Source of the DNA: a virus | Reading direction: 5' to 3' (one strand) | IMG/VR virus record: IMGVR_UViG_3300008954_003475 | Coordinates: 62,001 to 126,000 of that record | DNA length: 64,000 bases | Shown: in pieces, positions 37,384 through 45,138 of the stretch | How positions within the stretch are numbered: position 1 is the stretch's first letter | How the letters are laid out: every line of letters starts with the position of its first letter | Made by a program: the position numbers and the translations under genes | The notes under the pieces: generated by a model | Seen by the model: only the letters and a program-made list of their open reading frames with translations | Database searches by the model: none | Told to the model about the DNA's origin: nothing

Positions 37384-39375
37384 CTAAGTGCTCAAACTAT
37401 ATGGAATAGTATAAACAATATCTGTCTTATCCATCCTCTTTAACTTTAACCTTTGCCTTGTGAAGTGTCTATAAAACAACTTATCTTTCGTAACGTCCAA
37501 AACTTCATATATATATTCTGCATCATCATTAAAATCAAATCGCACGATTAAATCTCTATCTCTTATTGCCGGGTTTGGCAAAGTCCAACCCTGAGGCTCA
37601 TAAACTTGTTCGAGATGCGTATGCAGCCCTAACTTCAAATCTTCTGTTGTATCTCCAAATGCGACCATAACCCTGCCATCCTCTCTTCTCTTGTAGTCAT
37701 ACTGAGTAAAGCCGCCGATAAAGCCTGTTCCATAACACTTCTTGCAAGATTTAATCTTTGGATGCATCCTTCTGGAATCAGAACAGCTGCAGATCTCTCC
37801 ATCCCAGATTCTTTTCAAAAGAATTATGGGCTCCCCAGATTGATCCAGAAGAACCTCTTCTCTGTTGAGCATTCGATCAAAGAGGTTCATACCTCTATAT
37901 TTATTAAACTCTCCTCCGAGATAGCTTCCACAATCACTTTGTCCTTGAAAAATATGTTGAGGAATGGCCCTATGATATCCGCAGAAATCAAAGCCTTGAA
38001 AAAACTTTTTATCATTATCTGTATAGTCAGTTATAACCAGCCCCGTTCCGTCAAGCTCTCGTCCGCTCTCATATCCGTCTATATATGTTGGCGTTGCCAT
38101 TATTATTACAGAGTTTTTATCCTGACATGCCAAAAACATCTTTATAGGATCCCCCTCTAAATAAATTCCGGCGCTTGTTCCATTTAATCCTCGTCCTCCG
38201 GAAGGAAGAAGAAATGAAGTGTCTGTTTTTGCTGTATATTTAATTACCTCTGCATTATTAACAATCAATATTCCAGTAGCCGGATATCCATCTGTTGAAG
38301 AAACGGGAAATATTGTATCATCCTCTAAAACTTGTTCGGTTATTTCAATATCATCTGGAATACGATATGTGTCATCGGCAACTTCTTCCATTCCTGTTAA
38401 ATCTACACTTCCCGAAAAGGTCTCCAAGGCTCTGACTGCAAATGACAAAGTAAGCCCGGGAGTCAGCCCAGAAATTTGCGCACACCTGCTTTCTGATGAA
38501 GATATATATTTGGGATTTGAATCAAAAATTTCTAATCTAGACTCATCATGAAAGATTAAAGCGTAAGAATCTCCCTTATAAGATCTAGACATGGGTTTGT
38601 ACCACTCCACCTGAAGCATATCTCCACGACCCATGTTGGATACTTTTCTAATTCCTTGTGCAAATCCTAAAAACTTAACTTGTGGAAATGTTGATGAAAG
38701 AATTATCTCTGGCAAGTCAACAGTATAAGAGAACTTTCCTCTTAGTACATTTCCAGAAGTATCTTCTATCGTATATCTCAACTGATATGGGCCATCACGG
38801 AAAGATTCTGTTGGCTCGATTCTAACGGAAGCTCCGTCTGTTATCTTGGTTATTGCTGACGAATCTCCATCGAAGTATTCTTCAAACTCACCATCAACTA
38901 CTATCGGAAGATCATTTAACCATACATTTATAGAGCTAGTATTTACATCGTCTATTTCATCTTTAAATTGCAAAAACAGCACCTGGTCCGATTTAACCAA
39001 ATCTCCAGGCTCAGGTGAGGACAATTCCAGTATAGGCTCTAGCGGTATAACTTTAAAAACATATTCAAAGTTATAATATTTGCCATCAAGATCTTTTACT
39101 TGAATTTTGACAAGAACAACCGTTCCAGGAATAAAATCATCTTCACGATCTATAGCGACAGAAAGCCCTGCATCTATTACAGATATATCCGAATAAGTTC
39201 CATCATATCCCGCTTTAAACTCTAAATCTTTGATCGCTCTTGCGCCACTTATCTCAACGACCAAAGAGGACGAATCTATGCCTGTGTCATCATCTACGAT
39301 GACAAATTCTATTAAGGAATCTAGGTCTGCGTAGGTAGTTCCCTCAGATGGGGATTGCCCAGATAATGTTAGCAT
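37384..39375 (-). CDS. Virion protein with N-terminal Ig-like domains and C-terminal zinc knuckle (probable neck/connector)
   Basis: I choose the ATG at 39375 (MLTLSGQSPS) because GGAGG lies five bases upstream; the longer ATG at 39387 has no ribosome-binding site. In the 663-aa product the first ~230 residues form two to three Ig/cadherin-like beta domains (SSLVVEISGARAIKDLEFKA, DGPYQLRYTIEDTSGNVLRG). A fibronectin-like section follows. The C-terminal ~130 residues contain a cysteine cluster at about 528-555 (CSCSD... SCKKCYGTGFIGGF), like the CxxCxGxG element of DnaJ-type zinc modules. Behind it comes DDLKLGLHTHL-type sequence and IRDRDLIVRFDFNDD. I recall this zinc-knuckle domain in structural genes of other large phages, near the neck. 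Role inferred. Confidence 0.6.
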   Translation of the reverse strand: MLTLSGQSPSEGTTYADLDSLIEFVIVDDDTGIDSSSLVVEISGARAIKDLEFKAGYDGTYSDISVIDAGLSVAIDREDDFIPGTVVLVKIQVKDLDGKYYNFEYVFKVIPLEPILELSSPEPGDLVKSDQVLFLQFKDEIDDVNTSSINVWLNDLPIVVDGEFEEYFDGDSSAITKITDGASVRIEPTESFRDGPYQLRYTIEDTSGNVLRGKFSYTVDLPEIILSSTFPQVKFLGFAQGIRKVSNMGRGDMLQVEWYKPMSRSYKGDSYALIFHDESRLEIFDSNPKYISSSESRCAQISGLTPGLTLSFAVRALETFSGSVDLTGMEEVADDTYRIPDDIEITEQVLEDDTIFPVSSTDGYPATGILIVNNAEVIKYTAKTDTSFLLPSGGRGLNGTSAGIYLEGDPIKMFLACQDKNSVIIMATPTYIDGYESGRELDGTGLVITDYTDNDKKFFQGFDFCGYHRAIPQHIFQGQSDCGSYLGGEFNKYRGMNLFDRMLNREEVLLDQSGEPIILLKRIWDGEICSCSDSRRMHPKIKSCKKCYGTGFIGGFTQYDYKRREDGRVMVAFGDTTEDLKLGLHTHLEQVYEPQGWTLPNPAIRDRDLIVRFDFNDDAEYIYEVLDVTKDKLFYRHFTRQRLKLKRMDKTDIVYTIPYSLST

Positions 39376-39410
39376 ATAAACCTCCAATTGAGGCTTTTCT
39401 ATTAGTAGAG

Positions 39411-39923
39411 CTAATCGTCGTTAGCTCTTTCCATTATCTCTTCTTTTTTATCTTCTTTTTGACCCTCTGGAACATCATGAAACTTTAAAAGATGATTTAC
39501 ATACTTTTCAGCCTCATCCTCGCCCCTTTGTTCTTCATCAAATTTTACTTGATATTGAAAGGCTTCAATCTCATCTTCTCTGTTTAAATAATCTTTTCTT
39601 TTATCAGTTTGCTTTTTACCATATTCATCAATATGCTGTATAGCATGAACTAGCTCATGTATTACATATCTCATTAATACTTCAAAGGGTTTCTTCATTA
39701 ATTTTGGACTTAAAACAATATTTCCATTGACCGTTTTAGCTGTAACTTTAACTTTGTCGAATCTAATCGGTACGCTTTTTAATATCCACACACCTACGCC
39801 AAGGTCTTCGCATATCTCTTTTGCAACACTATCATTCATAAGCGCTGTTCTAATCTTTGATAGCGTTTCCATTTGATTCATCAAATGGTTATTTTTTTTC
39901 TTTGCCGATATTACCTTGATCAT
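39411..39923 (-). CDS. Zinc metallopeptidase, HExxH type
   Basis: This is a 170-aa intracellular-type protein. Residues 89-93 are HELVH within YVIHELVHAIQHIDEYG. A downstream glutamate (E116 or E118 in LNREDEIEAFQYQ) is placed as the third zinc ligand of gluzincin-like enzymes, with an acidic C-terminal tail. There is no signal peptide. The start at 39923 has an AGAGGG site and overlaps the previous gene by 35 nt. An internal ATG at 39881 would avoid the overlap but lacks a ribosome-binding site. The target is unknown: processing of a virion protein or of a host protein are both possible. It may also act as a SprT-like or ImmA-like protein; I cannot distinguish these by eye. Confidence 0.7.
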   Translation of the reverse strand: MIKVISAKKKNNHLMNQMETLSKIRTALMNDSVAKEICEDLGVGVWILKSVPIRFDKVKVTAKTVNGNIVLSPKLMKKPFEVLMRYVIHELVHAIQHIDEYGKKQTDKRKDYLNREDEIEAFQYQVKFDEEQRGEDEAEKYVNHLLKFHDVPEGQKEDKKEEIMERANDD

Positions 39924-40143
39924 CTAACTCGCCCTCTTCTTTAAAAAAATAATCATCTAAATTTTCAGACTCACTAGTTATAGCTAAATTAGCAAGAAAC
40001 GAACTTTGCTCAAGCATAGATATGCGCTCTTCAGCTCTTTTTATTAAGTGTTTTAGCCCTAAAAGCTCAAGCTGTATCTCCTCAAACGTCCGAGGGGAGT
40101 TAAAACCGCAATAAGAAAGGGAACAATTTTCTGGCTCTCTCAT
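39889..40143 (-). CDS. Small coiled-coil protein of unknown function
   Basis: This 84-aa protein has two cysteines near the N-terminus (NCSLSYCGF), a helical centre (FEEIQLELLGLKHLIKRAEE) and an acidic tail ending in lysines. GGAG lies seven bases before the ATG at 40143. Its 3' end overlaps the metallopeptidase gene, suggesting coupled expression. No family recognised. Confidence 0.6.
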   Translation of the reverse strand: MREPENCSLSYCGFNSPRTFEEIQLELLGLKHLIKRAEERISMLEQSSFLANLAITSESENLDDYFFKEEGELDDQGNIGKEKK

Positions 40144-40170
40144 ATAATCTCCAACTAATATATTACCTAT

Positions 40171-40740
40171 TTATTCTGGTGTTGCTTCAAGTTCTTTAGA
40201 TAATTCTTGATACCTTCTATAGGTTACGCCTGTCGAGTCGTGACCTCCGCGTTCCCAAACTTCATTCATAAGGTGATATCTTCTATAAGTGTGATCCCAG
40301 CCAAAGGCGTGTCCAAGCTCATGCTCTAAAACCCTTTCTTTTGTTGTCTCTTTTTGTTGTAAAAAAATCTCTGCATGTAATATTATATTTAAATCTCTAT
40401 TTATAGTCCTTCTTGTTATTGCAATTTTATCGTAATCAAACCCCTGATCTGGAATTGTTATAATAATTTCACCGAAGAGTGGCCTTCCGGCACAAGACAT
40501 AGACTCATCATTATATATTACTTTTTCAAAAGTATACCCCAACCTCTCCCAATACCCCAAAGCCTTTCTTACCCGACCATCTGAAATTGACAAAACTTTA
40601 CATACCTTTACGACTGGGTTCATTACCCAGTATGAGTTTGTATCAGGATATGACGGAGGGCCGAACATTGCCTCCTCCGGAGTGTAGGATGCAACAAGAA
40701 TCGGCGTTAATAGTAACAATATAAAATATTTCAATTTCAT
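40171..40740 (-). CDS. Exported metzincin-type zinc metalloprotease
   Basis: This 189-aa protein has a signal peptide (residues 1-18, KYFILLLLTPILVAS). Residues 140-150 read HELGHAFGWDH, a full metzincin signature HExxHxxGxxH with three histidine ligands and the catalytic glutamate. Eight residues later comes YHLMNE, a plausible Met-turn (M158). The domain before it (SDGRVRKALGYWERLGYTFE... GEIIITIPDQ) resembles the strand and helix layout of small matrixin-like enzymes. There is no obvious propeptide or cysteine switch. As an exported enzyme it should act in the periplasm or outside the cell, perhaps on host envelope or surface proteins. It is the first minus-strand gene left of the plus-strand adhesin block. 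The Shine-Dalgarno site is weak (TAGAG, far upstream). Confidence 0.85.
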   Translation of the reverse strand: MKLKYFILLLLTPILVASYTPEEAMFGPPSYPDTNSYWVMNPVVKVCKVLSISDGRVRKALGYWERLGYTFEKVIYNDESMSCAGRPLFGEIIITIPDQGFDYDKIAITRRTINRDLNIILHAEIFLQQKETTKERVLEHELGHAFGWDHTYRRYHLMNEVWERGGHDSTGVTYRRYQELSKELEATPE

Positions 40741-40871
40741 TACTTATTTTATACTCTATTTCATTTGAATATATTCCTCAAAAGTGATAGCTTTAAAATA
40801 TAAGAATATTTTTACTAATATTATTATTTAAATTAATACTCATAAGAAGAGTTTATTTAGAGAGGTTCAAA
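40741..40871. promoter_or_regulatory. Divergent intergenic region
   Basis: This 131-nt AT-rich gap separates the minus-strand metzincin from the plus-strand virion gene, so both units need promoters here. On the plus strand AGAGAGG precedes the ATG at 40872 by six bases, and TTAATACTCATAAG lies upstream. On the minus strand TATAAAAT lies too close to the start at 40740 to be its own -10 box. No convincing -35/-10 pair or operator is visible on either strand. Confidence 0.3.
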
Positions 40872-41504
40872 ATGGCACTTATACTTTTAAATCCAGGACT
40901 AAGACCATTGGGGCAGTTTGACTTTGCTGACGATGATGCATCCAAAGTAACTGGTGGCGAAATAGCAAAAATTGTAACATATACTTCATCAACTGAGAAG
41001 GCGGCTCCAGATGTAACTGGCAATCAAGACCTGGTACACTTCCAGCTTGATTCATTTTCAGATGGAAGACTTTGCGGATTAGTAGACGAAGGAACTTCCT
41101 CGGAAGAAGATTCTACTCCTGGATATGGAACTTTGATGGGACAAGCAATAGGGGTAACTACCACCATGGTCGCCGGATCAACTATTATGGGCCCATCAAC
41201 TGTTTATAGCTCAGGAAAGGCCACAATCTGGCATCAAGCTGGACTTTATGGAATCACAGAGGAGGCTTTTGTCTCTGGACAGCCAGCTGCAGCTTTTGGG
41301 GCCGGTATTAACACCAGTTTGTTCGGAACAGCAACTGGCGGAGCAACCGCCGGAAAACTAACCACAGTAAGCACAGGCAATGAGGCCGCTTGGTGGCTAA
41401 GCAGAGAATCAGGATCTTCGCTCGTATCAACCACCAACTCCCAGGCCGGGCTTACCGCCGCTACAGAATATCACATAATATATTTCCCCGGACCAACCAA
41501 ATAG
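40872..41504 (+). CDS. Virion/decoration-like protein, copy 1 of a three-member family
   Basis: This 210-aa protein begins with ALILLNPGLRPLGQFDFADD, which parallels ALKLLNPGLRPLGTFDLDGA in the minus-strand gene just upstream of the capsid gene (52562-53218). Both also share SSGKATIWHQAGLYGITEEA versus ASGKVTVWHQPGLYGVNGSA, and a similar C-terminus (SSLVST... AATEYHIIYF). A third protein (56430-57122) shares only the central motif. The copies near the head genes suggest a capsid-associated protein. Here the gene is paired on the plus strand with a fibre gene 9 nt downstream, so this copy may serve a surface or fibre-attachment role. The capsid role is inference. Confidence 0.75.
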   Translation: MALILLNPGLRPLGQFDFADDDASKVTGGEIAKIVTYTSSTEKAAPDVTGNQDLVHFQLDSFSDGRLCGLVDEGTSSEEDSTPGYGTLMGQAIGVTTTMVAGSTIMGPSTVYSSGKATIWHQAGLYGITEEAFVSGQPAAAFGAGINTSLFGTATGGATAGKLTTVSTGNEAAWWLSRESGSSLVSTTNSQAGLTAATEYHIIYFPGPTK

Positions 41505-41513
41505 GAATAAACC

Positions 41514-43298
41514 ATGGCTAATGAATCTCAAAACAATTACGCTGCAAAAGCAGCATCCTCAACACCATCTACTGCAGATGGCGCAGCACTTGGATCTGCA
41601 ACTGCCGAATACTCCGATTTATACCTTGCAGACGAAGGCGTTCTCTATTTTGGCAATAATCAAGATGTCTTATTAACACATAATGCAGATACTGGACTTA
41701 CTTTGTCCGGAACAACAAGTGCCATTCTTGTTGCCGGTAGCTTTACAGGAGATCTTACAGGAGATGTGACAGGAGATCTTACAGGAGATGTGACAGGAGA
41801 TGTGACAGGAGATGTGACAGGAGATCTTACAGGAGATGTGACAGGAGATCTTACAGGAGATGTAACGGGCGGAACCATAACTGCCAGCGGAAACTTAACA
41901 GTCGATACCGACACTCTCTTTGTTGATGCATCAGGGGACAAGGTTGGAGTTGGAACGACGAGTCCCGCCTATACTCTTGATGTTCATAACCCTAGTGGTG
42001 CTGGAATGTATACCATAGTTGCATCAGATACTACCTCCATGGCGGAGGGCGTGGGCGGAGGTATTACTTTCCGAGGCGTTTACAATGCCGGGACTTCGTT
42101 AACAGAGTTTGCGAGCATCCGAGCTGCTAAATCAAATGGAACAGCTGTAAATTATGATGCTGACTTAGTTTTCCTTACTAGAGCCGATGGATCAGGAGAG
42201 TCGACTGAGCATATGCGTATTGACTCCTCTGGCAAGGTTGGAATTGGAACGGCGAGTCCCGACTATACACTGGAGGTCAAAAATCCGACTGGCTATGGGA
42301 TGTATACCATAGTTGCAACAGATTCTACCTCCCAGGCTGCGGGCGTGGGCGGAGGCATTACTTTCCGAGGCGTTTACAATGCCGGGACTGGGGTAACAGA
42401 GTTTGCGAGCATCCGAGCCGCTAAATCAAATGGATCAGTCGGAAACTATGATTCTGACTTAGTCTTCCTCACTAGAGCGAATGGATCAGGAGACTCAACT
42501 GAGCATATGCGCATTGATTCTGCAGGAAATGTAGGCATCGGAACAGACTCTCCATCAACAACTTTGGATGTAAGCGGAGACCTAACAGTCTCGGGAACTA
42601 TAACAAATACGGAAATCGCAACGAATACTACTCACAGTGGTGGAGATGGTTCTGATCATGCAGATGTGGCAACGAATACCGCAGGTATCGCTACCAACGT
42701 AACTGCTATTGGGCTCAACACCACTCACAGAGGAAGCAGTGGCTCTGAGCATGCGGATGTGGCAACGAATACTACTCACAGTGGTGGAGATGGTTCTGAT
42801 CATGCAGATGTGGCAACGAATACTACTCACAGCGGTGGAGATGGTTCTGATCATGCAGATGTGGCAACGAATACTGCACACCTCAGTAGCACCGGCGCGG
42901 ATCACAGCTACATCGATCAAGATGTAACCTCTACCGCTACCCCCTCCTTTGCCGGCCTGACTGTCGCGGGAGCAGCAGCGTTCTCTGGTCCGAGCGAAAC
43001 ATTTGTTACATTTACAGATTCAGACGCTACACCCTCTGTAACTGCTGGCAATTTGTTCAAAACCAACACATCAGGTGTTACGATTACAACATTCGATGAT
43101 GGAACTGCCGGACAGACGGTAGTCGTCATCTCTGCTGGAGCCATAGTTTACGATGCTGCCTCTGCCACTTTAAACTGCGGAACCTCAAATATAACAACTG
43201 CCTCTGGCGATGTCACAACATGGGTTTTCGATGGAACTATTTGGTACTTATTGTCTTGGATGGACAATGATGCAGACCTGTCTTCTGGCGGATTCTAA
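41514..43298 (+). CDS. Repeat-rich tail fibre/adhesin
   Basis: This 594-aa protein is built almost entirely from repeats: ten TGDL/TGDV units (residues ~78-117), two copies of a ~98-residue beta module ending HMRIDSSGKVGIGT or HMRIDSAGNVGIGT (residues ~140-340), and later four THSGGDGSDHADVATNT-type units with one diverged. The C-terminal ~120 residues are unique (PSFAGLTVAGAAAFSGPSET, DGTIWYLLSWMDND) and form the likely tip. The ...MRIDSxGxVGIGT... wording is common in environmental phage fibres. It follows the virion-family gene by 9 nt on the same strand. The stop at 43298 faces the end of a minus-strand gene across 51 nt. Confidence 0.8.
   Translation: MANESQNNYAAKAASSTPSTADGAALGSATAEYSDLYLADEGVLYFGNNQDVLLTHNADTGLTLSGTTSAILVAGSFTGDLTGDVTGDLTGDVTGDVTGDVTGDLTGDVTGDLTGDVTGGTITASGNLTVDTDTLFVDASGDKVGVGTTSPAYTLDVHNPSGAGMYTIVASDTTSMAEGVGGGITFRGVYNAGTSLTEFASIRAAKSNGTAVNYDADLVFLTRADGSGESTEHMRIDSSGKVGIGTASPDYTLEVKNPTGYGMYTIVATDSTSQAAGVGGGITFRGVYNAGTGVTEFASIRAAKSNGSVGNYDSDLVFLTRANGSGDSTEHMRIDSAGNVGIGTDSPSTTLDVSGDLTVSGTITNTEIATNTTHSGGDGSDHADVATNTAGIATNVTAIGLNTTHRGSSGSEHADVATNTTHSGGDGSDHADVATNTTHSGGDGSDHADVATNTAHLSSTGADHSYIDQDVTSTATPSFAGLTVAGAAAFSGPSETFVTFTDSDATPSVTAGNLFKTNTSGVTITTFDDGTAGQTVVVISAGAIVYDAASATLNCGTSNITTASGDVTTWVFDGTIWYLLSWMDNDADLSSGGF
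41744..41863 (+). repeat. 12-nt tandem repeat encoding TGDL/TGDV
   Basis: Ten consecutive 12-nt units, ACAGGAGATCTT or ACAGGAGATGTG, encode alternating TGDL and TGDV. Units are almost identical at DNA level, including the wobble bases, so the array expanded recently by slippage or unequal exchange. Its length is a multiple of three and does not affect the reading frame. Confidence 0.9.
41937..42530 (+). repeat. Two ~294-bp tandem copies inside the fibre gene
   Basis: Units beginning GGTTGGAGTTGGAACGACGAGT (41937) and GGTTGGAATTGGAACGGCGAGT-like sequence (42231) run for about 98 codons each. They share long blocks such as GGGCGGAGG...ATTACTTTCCGAGGCGTT. They differ by scattered substitutions, mostly at third positions or conservative. 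This is a segmental duplication of one fibre module. Confidence 0.8.
42620..42880 (+). repeat. 51-nt repeats encoding THSGGDGSDHADVATNT
   Basis: Three near-identical 51-nt units (two adjacent, one separated by a spacer) and one diverged unit (THRGSSGSEHADVATNT) encode histidine-aspartate-rich turns. Each has the pattern H...G..DHADV, with regular H spacing along the chain. In trimeric fibres such histidines often face the axis and bind metal, so these units may form a metal-braced stalk (inference). Confidence 0.8.
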
Positions 43299-43349
43299 AC
43301 ACCATACAAAACACCATATAGCGCCGGCACCAAGGCCAAGATCGCTATC

Positions 43350-44258
43350 TTATATGATTCTACGGCTTCTAAGGTGACGTAAGCGCACGAACGCTGGCGC
43401 TCCAGAGCTTAGGTTTGTAAAGGTTCCAAAAGACGCTGGGTTTGGGCGAATGCTGTTTTTTATAAACTTTAACCTTTCACGATATGATGTTAAAAAGTTT
43501 TGATAATGTGATGCAAGAAAGTCTCCAAGCGCTGGAGGCTGATAAGAAATGCCTCCGTCGCTAATTGTGAAGTCTCTTCCTTTTTCAACCATTGATTGAG
43601 ATGCTAATGCCAAAATATATGCACCCTCTGTAACTGCATGGCTAAATGTTTTATATATAATCTCATCTGCAAATGTATATGATGTAAAAAATGGAACCAT
43701 ATTAAATTCAGATAATGCTGAACATAGAAAGCATGCTAAAAGCTCATCACTGAAAACATTGCACTCTTCTGTTACCAACTCTCCATATCCATCTGTAACA
43801 AAGGCTCCATACTCATCTCTCTTTGGCTTTTCTCCATCGGATCTAAGCCTTGCCTTTAACAGCTTCAGCAAGATGTTTAAACCTGTAAGCTCTGATGTTG
43901 AAAAGTCAAAATTTACATCATCACCAAGTGATGCTGCTCCAGCAACTGCAGACGCTTCATCTGTAGTTAAAAATTTAAACTCGTTAGATAGAGAAACACC
44001 GCCTATTGCCGCAGACCAAGTGTCGGTCCACAGACCTTTATCTGCAGAATCACTAACACTATATGTATATACATACAGCCCTGTATCGGTCCTTGAAACT
44101 CCGTCAGATGTTGCTGCTACGATAACACCTCCATCTGGATCTGTAATTTTTATTTCAGGAGTTGAATCTGCATTCATAGCCAGACCATCTGGCCCAAAAT
44201 ACTGAATGCTAAGCTCTACGTCCTCACCTCTAATCGCTTTATTTCTATTGTTTGCCAT
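43350..44258 (-). CDS. Structural protein with N-terminal Ig-like domain (probable neck-region protein)
   Basis: This 302-aa protein opens with a bacterial Ig-like fold (residues ~8-100; ELSIQYFGPDGLAMNADSTP, DTGLYVYTYSVSDSADKGLW). A mostly helical part follows (~130-240, FSDELLACFLCSALSEFNMV). The last ~60 residues are basic (SHYQNFLTSYRERLKFIKNS... LRHLRSRRII). The next two genes upstream also read as small beta-sandwich proteins, so the three form a unit. The basic tail recalls proteins that line capsid-tail joints in other large phages, but I have no firm family. It ends 51 nt from the convergent fibre gene. Confidence 0.6.
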   Translation of the reverse strand: MANNRNKAIRGEDVELSIQYFGPDGLAMNADSTPEIKITDPDGGVIVAATSDGVSRTDTGLYVYTYSVSDSADKGLWTDTWSAAIGGVSLSNEFKFLTTDEASAVAGAASLGDDVNFDFSTSELTGLNILLKLLKARLRSDGEKPKRDEYGAFVTDGYGELVTEECNVFSDELLACFLCSALSEFNMVPFFTSYTFADEIIYKTFSHAVTEGAYILALASQSMVEKGRDFTISDGGISYQPPALGDFLASHYQNFLTSYRERLKFIKNSIRPNPASFGTFTNLSSGAPAFVRLRHLRSRRII

Positions 44259-44581
44259 TATCTAGACTCTGCTCTTGGAATTGCTGTTGACGCAGCTTTA
44301 ACTGTAAAATTCTCAAGAGTTGTATACTCCTGCGCATCCACTGTATAGGTGATAATTACCACATAGTCTCCAACTGTTGCAGGTGTGTAATCATAATAAT
44401 ATGTTCCATAATCGCTGTCAATTTCGCTCATTGCCGCAGGAAGGCCAGTCTCAGCAATTCCATCTGGCTTTATTATCGAAGTTATTGTAGGCGAAATATC
44501 GCTTGTTTCGGCAATTCCTCCTTCGGTAACCTGAAGAGGCACTCTTACCGATGATCCTATGCTGTAACTTCCTAATGCCAT
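44258..44581 (-). CDS. Small Ig-like structural protein
   Basis: This 107-aa protein is predicted to be all-beta (SSVRVPLQVTEGGIAETSDI, YGTYYYDYTPATVGDYVVII). It looks like the Ig-like first domain of the next gene downstream, with the same 'TGLYVYTYSV / YGTYYYDYTP ... GDYVV' pattern, suggesting a common origin. Start and stop overlap the neighbours closely (the stop overlaps the next ATG). A virion role is inferred from context. Confidence 0.65.
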   Translation of the reverse strand: MALGSYSIGSSVRVPLQVTEGGIAETSDISPTITSIIKPDGIAETGLPAAMSEIDSDYGTYYYDYTPATVGDYVVIITYTVDAQEYTTLENFTVKAASTAIPRAESR

Positions 44582-44584
44582 TTG

Positions 44585-45022
44585 TTACGACTCCTCTACA
44601 TAAACTGCATATAGTGACGATCCTAAACCAATAGCTTCCTCGTAAGTGTTTATAATAGTAATTACATTGCTTGCTACAGAAATTTCATCATTTATCAAAA
44701 CACCATTTAAATATACCGTTAGAGTATTGCTCTTTGGGATTCCAGACAACGTGTATGGGCCAGCGCTGCCAACTACCAACTGAGAGGATAAATCCTCTAC
44801 CGTAAGAATTGATGTAGTTGTAACTGTCTGAAGAATCGTCGTCTCTAAAACATCTGAGTCCAAAACCCTATTCGTAATAGACTTATTATCATCATCCTCT
44901 ACAAACTCTACAAATTTAACTAAATTTCCAGATAAGTCTTTTTTTAAAGAAGTTCTTTTAGTTACAGTAACGCCATCAACCTCTACTTCTACTGCTGGCC
45001 TCTGGTATGTAGTTGAACCCAT
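44585..45022 (-). CDS. Small beta-rich structural protein
   Basis: This 145-aa protein starts at the ATG at 45022. An N-terminal polar part is followed by a beta domain (AGPYTLSGIPKSNTLTVYLN, GVLINDEISVASNVITIINT) typical of short phage fibre or neck modules. It starts downstream of a strong terminator, so the three-gene unit 45022-43350 probably has its own promoter in the gap before it, although I cannot mark one. No family recognised. Confidence 0.6.
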   Translation of the reverse strand: MGSTTYQRPAVEVEVDGVTVTKRTSLKKDLSGNLVKFVEFVEDDDNKSITNRVLDSDVLETTILQTVTTTSILTVEDLSSQLVVGSAGPYTLSGIPKSNTLTVYLNGVLINDEISVASNVITIINTYEEAIGLGSSLYAVYVEES

Positions 45023-45049
45023 TCTAGATCTCCAAAATAGTTAATTTAA

Positions 45050-45085
45050 TTAGTATATAAAATGCTGGGGGCCGAAGCCCCCAGC
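45050..45085 (-). terminator. Intrinsic terminator with UUCG loop after the 539-aa fibre gene
   Basis: A perfect 9-bp GC-rich stem, GCTGGGGGC (45064-45072) and GCCCCCAGC (45077-45085), closes a loop that reads TTCG on the minus strand, giving the very stable C(UUCG)G tetraloop. It is followed on that strand by ATTTTATATAC. It lies 53 nt past the fibre stop at 45139. Termination is clearly aimed at the minus strand. Confidence 0.88.
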
Positions 45086-45138
45086 AAGAACAGTTAATTC
45101 ATAATTTTATTTGTTACAATATTTAATCAGTCTTCAGT

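Noticed and set aside
41660-41941. Minus-strand frame of 93 codons within the fibre repeats
   Set aside because: Its repeated SPVRSPVTSP sequence is simply the antisense of the TGDL/TGDV repeat.
43311-43348. Hairpin between the convergent genes ending at 43298 and 43350 as a bidirectional terminator
   Set aside because: ATAGCG/CGCTAT arms are only six pairs with a 19-nt loop and no T-run; support is too weak.
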